This document shows positions 4,211-5,801 of a stretch of 5,801 nucleotides of DNA, piece by piece. The stretch comes from an uncultured Bacilli bacterium. Its GTDB lineage: Bacteria > Bacillota_I > Bacilli_A > RFN20 > CAG-826. The stretch covers positions 1 through 5,801 of the forward strand of contig CALVRY010000072.1 in NCBI GenBank assembly GCA_944358755.1, written 5' to 3'. The position numbers and the translations under genes were made by a program. Below the pieces are notes generated by a model, which searched no databases, was not told the DNA's origin, and saw only the letters and a program-made list of their open reading frames with translations. Position 1 is the first letter of the stretch, and each line of letters opens with the position of its first letter.

Positions 4211-4693
4211 ATGAAAGAAACATTTGGTCAAAGATTTCAACGCTTAAGAAAAGAAGCAGGATTAACTCAAGAAGAAGTGGCAGAAAAAGTAGGTATCACA
4301 CCTCAAGGAGTTTCAAAATGGGAAAACGATCTTTCTTCGCCAGACATAAATATTTTAGTTAAACTTGCTGAAATATTAGGAGTAAGTGTAGAAGAATTAC
4401 TAGGAGAAGAAAAAGAAAAAACCCAAGTTTTGCAAGATTATGATTATAAAAAGGCCGTACTTAAAATAATTGTCATTGATGAAGATGATAAAGTTTCAAT
4501 CAATTTTCCTATTGCATTAGGCGAAATATTACTTGGAACTTATATAAAATTAGGTCTTAAAAATGAATCTGAAGCATTAAAAGACATTGATTTTGAGAAA
4601 ATTTTTGAGCTTGTTAAACAAGGCGTAATTGGCGAACTTGTTAATATTGAAAGTAAAGATGGAAGCAGAGTTATTATCAAAGTTGAGTATTAA
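4211..4693 (+). CDS. XRE-family transcriptional regulator with a C-terminal SHOCT-like/YvlB-associated domain
   Basis: Residues about 5-62 are a Cro/C1-type helix-turn-helix: FGQRFQRLRKEAGLTQEEVA, then VGITPQGVSKWEN and a closing helix with ILGVSVEELLG. The C-terminal part (about 79-160) has a different pattern: a beta start KAVLKIIVID, KVSINFPIALGEIL, a helix, then VNIESKDGSRVIIKVEY at the end. This resembles the small domain seen in Firmicutes next to YvlB/DUF4097-type envelope-stress proteins. That name is from memory and approximate. It probably binds DNA as a dimer and senses through the C-terminal domain or its partner. Strong SD AGGAGG (4197-4202), 8 bases before ATG. The next gene starts on the base after its stop, so the two are translationally coupled. 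Confidence 0.8.
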   Translation: MKETFGQRFQRLRKEAGLTQEEVAEKVGITPQGVSKWENDLSSPDINILVKLAEILGVSVEELLGEEKEKTQVLQDYDYKKAVLKIIVIDEDDKVSINFPIALGEILLGTYIKLGLKNESEALKDIDFEKIFELVKQGVIGELVNIESKDGSRVIIKVEY

Positions 4694-4912
4694 ATGAAAA
4701 TAGTAGTAAAAGAAAATAAAAACATTCCAATTATAATTTTCGTGCCTCTTCCTTTTCTTGGCTTTATATTAAAAAAGATAGGTAAAGAAGTGGAAAAAGA
4801 TGTCGTAAAAGATTTAATTCATGAACTTAAAGTCTTTAGAAAAACTCATAAAAATTTTCTGCTTATAGAAGTAGAAAGCAAGGATGGTGGCTATATAAAA
4901 ATTACACTTTAA
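4694..4912 (+). CDS. Small free-standing relative of the regulator's C-terminal domain
   Basis: The 72-residue protein has no DNA-binding part. Its layout parallels the C-terminal domain of the gene before it: a basic beta start MKIVVKENKNIPIIIFVP, a hydrophobic stretch PLPFLGFILKKIGK, a helix, and an ending IEVESKDGGYIKITL that matches the neighbour's IESKDGSRVIIKVEY. TAA of the upstream gene (4691-4693) directly abuts this ATG, and the SD is weak (TTGAG), so it is probably translated by reinitiation. Likely role: partner of the regulator, forming a mixed complex or modulating it. The stretch IPIIIFVPLPFLGFIL could insert in a membrane but may simply be core beta strand and helix. I know no tested function. 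Confidence 0.75.
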   Translation: MKIVVKENKNIPIIIFVPLPFLGFILKKIGKEVEKDVVKDLIHELKVFRKTHKNFLLIEVESKDGGYIKITL

Positions 4913-4921
4913 TTTTGGTAT

Positions 4922-5060
4922 GAGCGAATTAATTAATCTAAATTGTTTGGTAAAGAAGTTAATCGTTTTACTTTATTTATTCATCCTGATTTATTAATAA
5001 AAACGATAATTCAATATCGCTCTAGTGTTCTAAAACGCTAGAAGTAATTAACTTCTCAAG
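4922..5060. other. Interleaved inverted repeats, copy C
   Basis: GAGCGA (4922-4927) pairs with TCGCTC (5017-5022). Inside, ATCGTTTT (4962-4969) pairs with AAAACGAT (5000-5007). GAAGTTAAT (4955-4963) lies within the first loop but pairs outside it with ATTAACTTC (5047-5055), a pseudoknot order as in A and B. CTAGTGTT/AACGCTAG (5022-5029/5034-5041) adds a hairpin. The block ends with the same CTCAAG (5055-5060) as all other copies. The bases differ fully from A/B while the topology is similar. Confidence 0.45.
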
Positions 5061-5094
5061 TTTAAAACCTCGGTTTTTGTCTTTAAACTATCTA

Positions 5095-5122
5095 TTGTTT
5101 TAGGCTAAATTTGGTTTATAAT
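5095..5122 (+). promoter_or_regulatory. Antitoxin RNA promoter, copy C
   Basis: TTGTTT (5095-5100), a 16-base spacer and the consensus TATAAT (5117-5122). The predicted start is near 5129, about 10 bases beyond the stop of the convergent ORF. Copy D has TTGCTT, the same spacing and TATAAT. Confidence 0.7.
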
Positions 5123-5128
5123 TTAAAT

Positions 5129-5168
5129 GGGTTGAGCGTTAACGATTTTCGTCGTTATCGCTTTTTTT
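5129..5168 (+). ncRNA. Predicted very short antitoxin RNA, copy C
   Basis: From the predicted start near 5129 to the T-run at 5162-5168, about 40 nt. It is complementary to the last ten codons of the copy C peptide ORF. Boundaries are inferred from promoter and terminator only. Confidence 0.5.
5136..5168 (+). terminator. Intrinsic terminator inside the toxin ORF, copy C
   Basis: GCGTTAACG (5136-5144) and CGTTATCGC (5153-5161) form a 9-bp stem with one T-T mismatch and an 8-base loop, followed by T7 (5162-5168). The toxin stop codon lies in the left arm. Confidence 0.7.
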
Positions 5169-5219
5169 AATCTCTTTTACTAGGATCACTAGTAAAAGGA
5201 GTATAAAAACTACTTCCAT
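5139..5219 (-). CDS. Small hydrophobic peptide, putative type I toxin, copy C
   Basis: A 26-codon ORF with SD AAGGAGG (5233-5227), 7 bases before ATG. The peptide begins MEVVFILLLLVILV and continues KEIKK, then a polar acidic tail with DNDEN. It aligns with copies A and B through length, hydrophobic start, the K/R-E-L/I-K-K/N junction and the Asp-rich tail, although the DNA is largely different. Preservation of this pattern across such divergence is the best evidence that the peptide matters. It is convergent with the plus-strand RNA promoter at 5095-5122. Inferred: membrane-depolarising or otherwise membrane-acting toxin. Alternative: a harmless small membrane protein. Confidence 0.7.
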   Translation of the reverse strand: MEVVFILLLLVILVKEIKKSDNDENR

Positions 5220-5329
5220 TTTCTCACCTCCTTTCGCATACGCGCAAATTTGGTGTTATAAACCAACTAGCTAAAACAATAGAACTTGTTTAACCAAGTA
5301 GGGAGTTTTAACGACTTTAGCTCTTGTCC

Positions 5330-5347
5330 CTAAACTTTGTTAACCAT
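5330..5347 (-). CDS. Five-codon leader ORF (MVNKV) upstream of toxin, copy C
   Basis: ATG GTT AAC AAA GTT TAG, with SD AAGGAG (5363-5358) 10 bases upstream. The length of exactly five codons and the position match copies A and B, but the residues differ entirely, so the act of translation rather than the peptide seems to be conserved. Its SD is in the stem 5356-5363/5376-5383. Confidence 0.45.
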   Translation of the reverse strand: MVNKV

Positions 5348-5355
5348 AAATAAAA

Positions 5356-5383
5356 ATCTCCTTTCATATATTACGAAGGAGAT
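5356..5383 (-). promoter_or_regulatory. SD-masking hairpin before the leader ORF, copy C
   Basis: ATCTCCTT (5356-5363) and AAGGAGAT (5376-5383) form a perfect 8-bp stem with a 12-base loop. In the minus-strand mRNA the 3' arm contains the whole leader SD, so the closed form should block ribosome entry. Confidence 0.5.
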
Positions 5384-5399
5384 GAAATCGAAAAATGTT

Positions 5400-5431
5400 A
5401 AAAATATTTTTAAAACTATAAAAATATTTTT
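5400..5431. terminator. All-A/T 13-bp inverted repeat between modules C and D
   Basis: AAAAATATTTTTA (5400-5412) and its complement (5419-5431) form a perfect 13-bp stem with loop AAACTA. It lies at the boundary of C and D. It could be a weak two-way terminator or part of the copy C toxin promoter region. No confident minus-strand promoter could be picked for any toxin mRNA. Confidence 0.35.
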
Positions 5432-5442
5432 TATTAAAGGAA

Positions 5443-5543
5443 GGAACAAGCTTTTATGACTCAATTTTTCCTCGAGATTTATTGAGTCAACGATAACGCG
5501 TTATCGACATCAAGAGGTGCACATTGATAAGCTGTTCCTCAAG
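5443..5543. other. Branched inverted repeats, copy D
   Basis: An outer stem, GGAACAAGCTT (5443-5453) with AAGCTGTTCC (5529-5538) and one bulged A, encloses two perfect hairpins. These are GACTCAAT/ATTGAGTC (5458-5465/5481-5488) and the 16-base palindrome CGATAACGCGTTATCG (5491-5506). CTCGAG (5471-5476), in the first hairpin's loop, can pair outside with CTCAAG (5538-5543), again a pseudoknot order. Confidence 0.5.
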
Positions 5544-5577
5544 TTTGAGACCTCAGTTTTTGTCTTTAAACTGAATA

Positions 5578-5605
5578 TTGCTTTAGACTAATTTTGGTTT
5601 ATAAT
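5578..5605 (+). promoter_or_regulatory. Antitoxin RNA promoter, copy D
   Basis: TTGCTT (5578-5583), a 16-base spacer and TATAAT (5600-5605). Intact although the facing toxin gene is lost. Confidence 0.7.
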
Positions 5606-5611
5606 CTAAAT

Positions 5612-5658
5612 GGGTTTGATGTTAACGGTCTTCATCGTTAACATCGTTTTTTATTTTT
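5612..5658 (+). ncRNA. Predicted orphan antitoxin RNA, copy D
   Basis: From the predicted start near 5612 through the terminator (stem 5618-5627/5636-5645) to about 5652-5658, some 40-47 nt. It is related to the copy C RNA and could act on copy C or distant toxin mRNAs, but has no intact toxin of its own here. Confidence 0.5.
5618..5658 (+). terminator. Strong intrinsic terminator, copy D
   Basis: GATGTTAACG (5618-5627) and CGTTAACATC (5636-5645) form a perfect 10-bp stem with loop GTCTTCAT, then G, T6, A, T5. It is the best terminator of the four copies. Confidence 0.8.
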
Positions 5659-5669
5659 AATTTAGGCAC
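5622..5669 (-). pseudogene. Toxin remnant, copy D (charged tail only)
   Basis: In the frame matching copy C, only a C-terminal piece remains: KLKIKNDVNDEDR and a stop (TAA at 5624-5622). It is comparable to the KEIKK...DNDEN tail of copy C. Upstream the frame meets a stop (TAA, 5690-5688) with no hydrophobic helix, no ATG and no SD. The GTG at 5669-5667 lacks an SD. The surviving part is just the part that doubles as the plus-strand terminator. Confidence 0.5.
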
Positions 5670-5801
5670 GATATTAAAATTGTTATTTTAAAATAAAACT
5701 TGATTTTTGCAGGGTTTTTGCAAAAATTCACGATTATTTATACACAAAAATTGTCGATAACCAGTTCTTAAAACCAATGTTAATTTTGTTATCAAGTTTA
5801 G

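Larger units (their letters stand above)
4913..5432. repeat. Toxin-antitoxin-like module, copy C
   Basis: Same order as A and B but strongly diverged: inverted-repeat block (4922-5060), hairpin (5058-5089), plus promoter (5095-5122), plus terminator (5136-5168), minus peptide ORF (5139-5219), structured spacer, and leader ORF (5330-5347) with its SD-masking stem. The segment 5058-5133 is about 85-90% identical to 5541-5616 of copy D, offset 483 bp. Confidence 0.75.
5433..5801. repeat. Decayed module, copy D (right end not defined)
   Basis: Keeps the inverted-repeat block, the 5541-5616 segment matching copy C, the plus promoter and the plus terminator. No toxin start, toxin SD or leader ORF is seen. 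Beyond about 5670 the sequence is A/T-rich and matches nothing in modules A-C, so the module is truncated there. Confidence 0.65.

Noticed and set aside
5736..5744. TTATACACA, similar to a DnaA box
   Set aside because: A single near-match in A/T-rich sequence, with no cluster and no replication genes nearby.

Overview
The window is AT-rich DNA that looks like a low-GC Firmicutes/Bacilli or Tenericutes-type gut bacterium (an Erysipelotrichales, RF39 or Acholeplasmatales-like lineage is my guess). The signs are: M13 peptidase PepO, a YlmH-type S4 protein, a bile-salt-hydrolase-family enzyme, consistent AAGGAGG ribosome binding sites and strongly A/T-ending codons. TGA appears to be a true stop: ylmH ends in two tandem TGA codons just after a normal-length S4 domain, and tryptophan is TGG. 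That argues for the standard bacterial code rather than the Mycoplasma code.

Left part (1-1970). A partial pepO gene runs leftwards off the edge and ylmH is divergent from it. Behind ylmH, about 1760-1935 holds no gene but a GC-richer, foldable stretch that I propose as a structured RNA, possibly 6S RNA (moderate to low confidence).

Middle and right non-coding parts (1971-2880 and 4913-5801). These hold four related copies (A, B, C, D) of a roughly 450-480 bp module, which I judge the most interesting content. Each complete module has, on the minus strand, a leader with a strong SD and a five-codon ORF, a structured spacer, and an ORF of 26-27 codons encoding a tiny hydrophobic peptide with a charged tail. 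On the plus strand it has a promoter just beyond the small ORF's stop. An intrinsic terminator for that plus-strand RNA lies inside the last codons of the small ORF. Beyond the promoter comes a block of interleaved inverted repeats. This convergent layout resembles Fst/par-like type I toxin-antitoxin loci. I infer membrane toxin plus small antisense RNA, but the family is not one I recognise. Copy D has lost the toxin's hydrophobic part but keeps the plus-strand promoter and a perfect terminator, so it looks like an orphan antitoxin RNA.

Between the two pairs (2880-4912). An AT-rich spacer carries a perfect 26-bp palindrome and a hairpin sharing 17 bases with copy C. It precedes a choloylglycine hydrolase gene. 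Next come an XRE-type regulator fused to a small C-terminal domain and an abutting 72-codon gene for a related free-standing domain. These two look translationally coupled and probably act together. The module pairs flank this accessory cargo.
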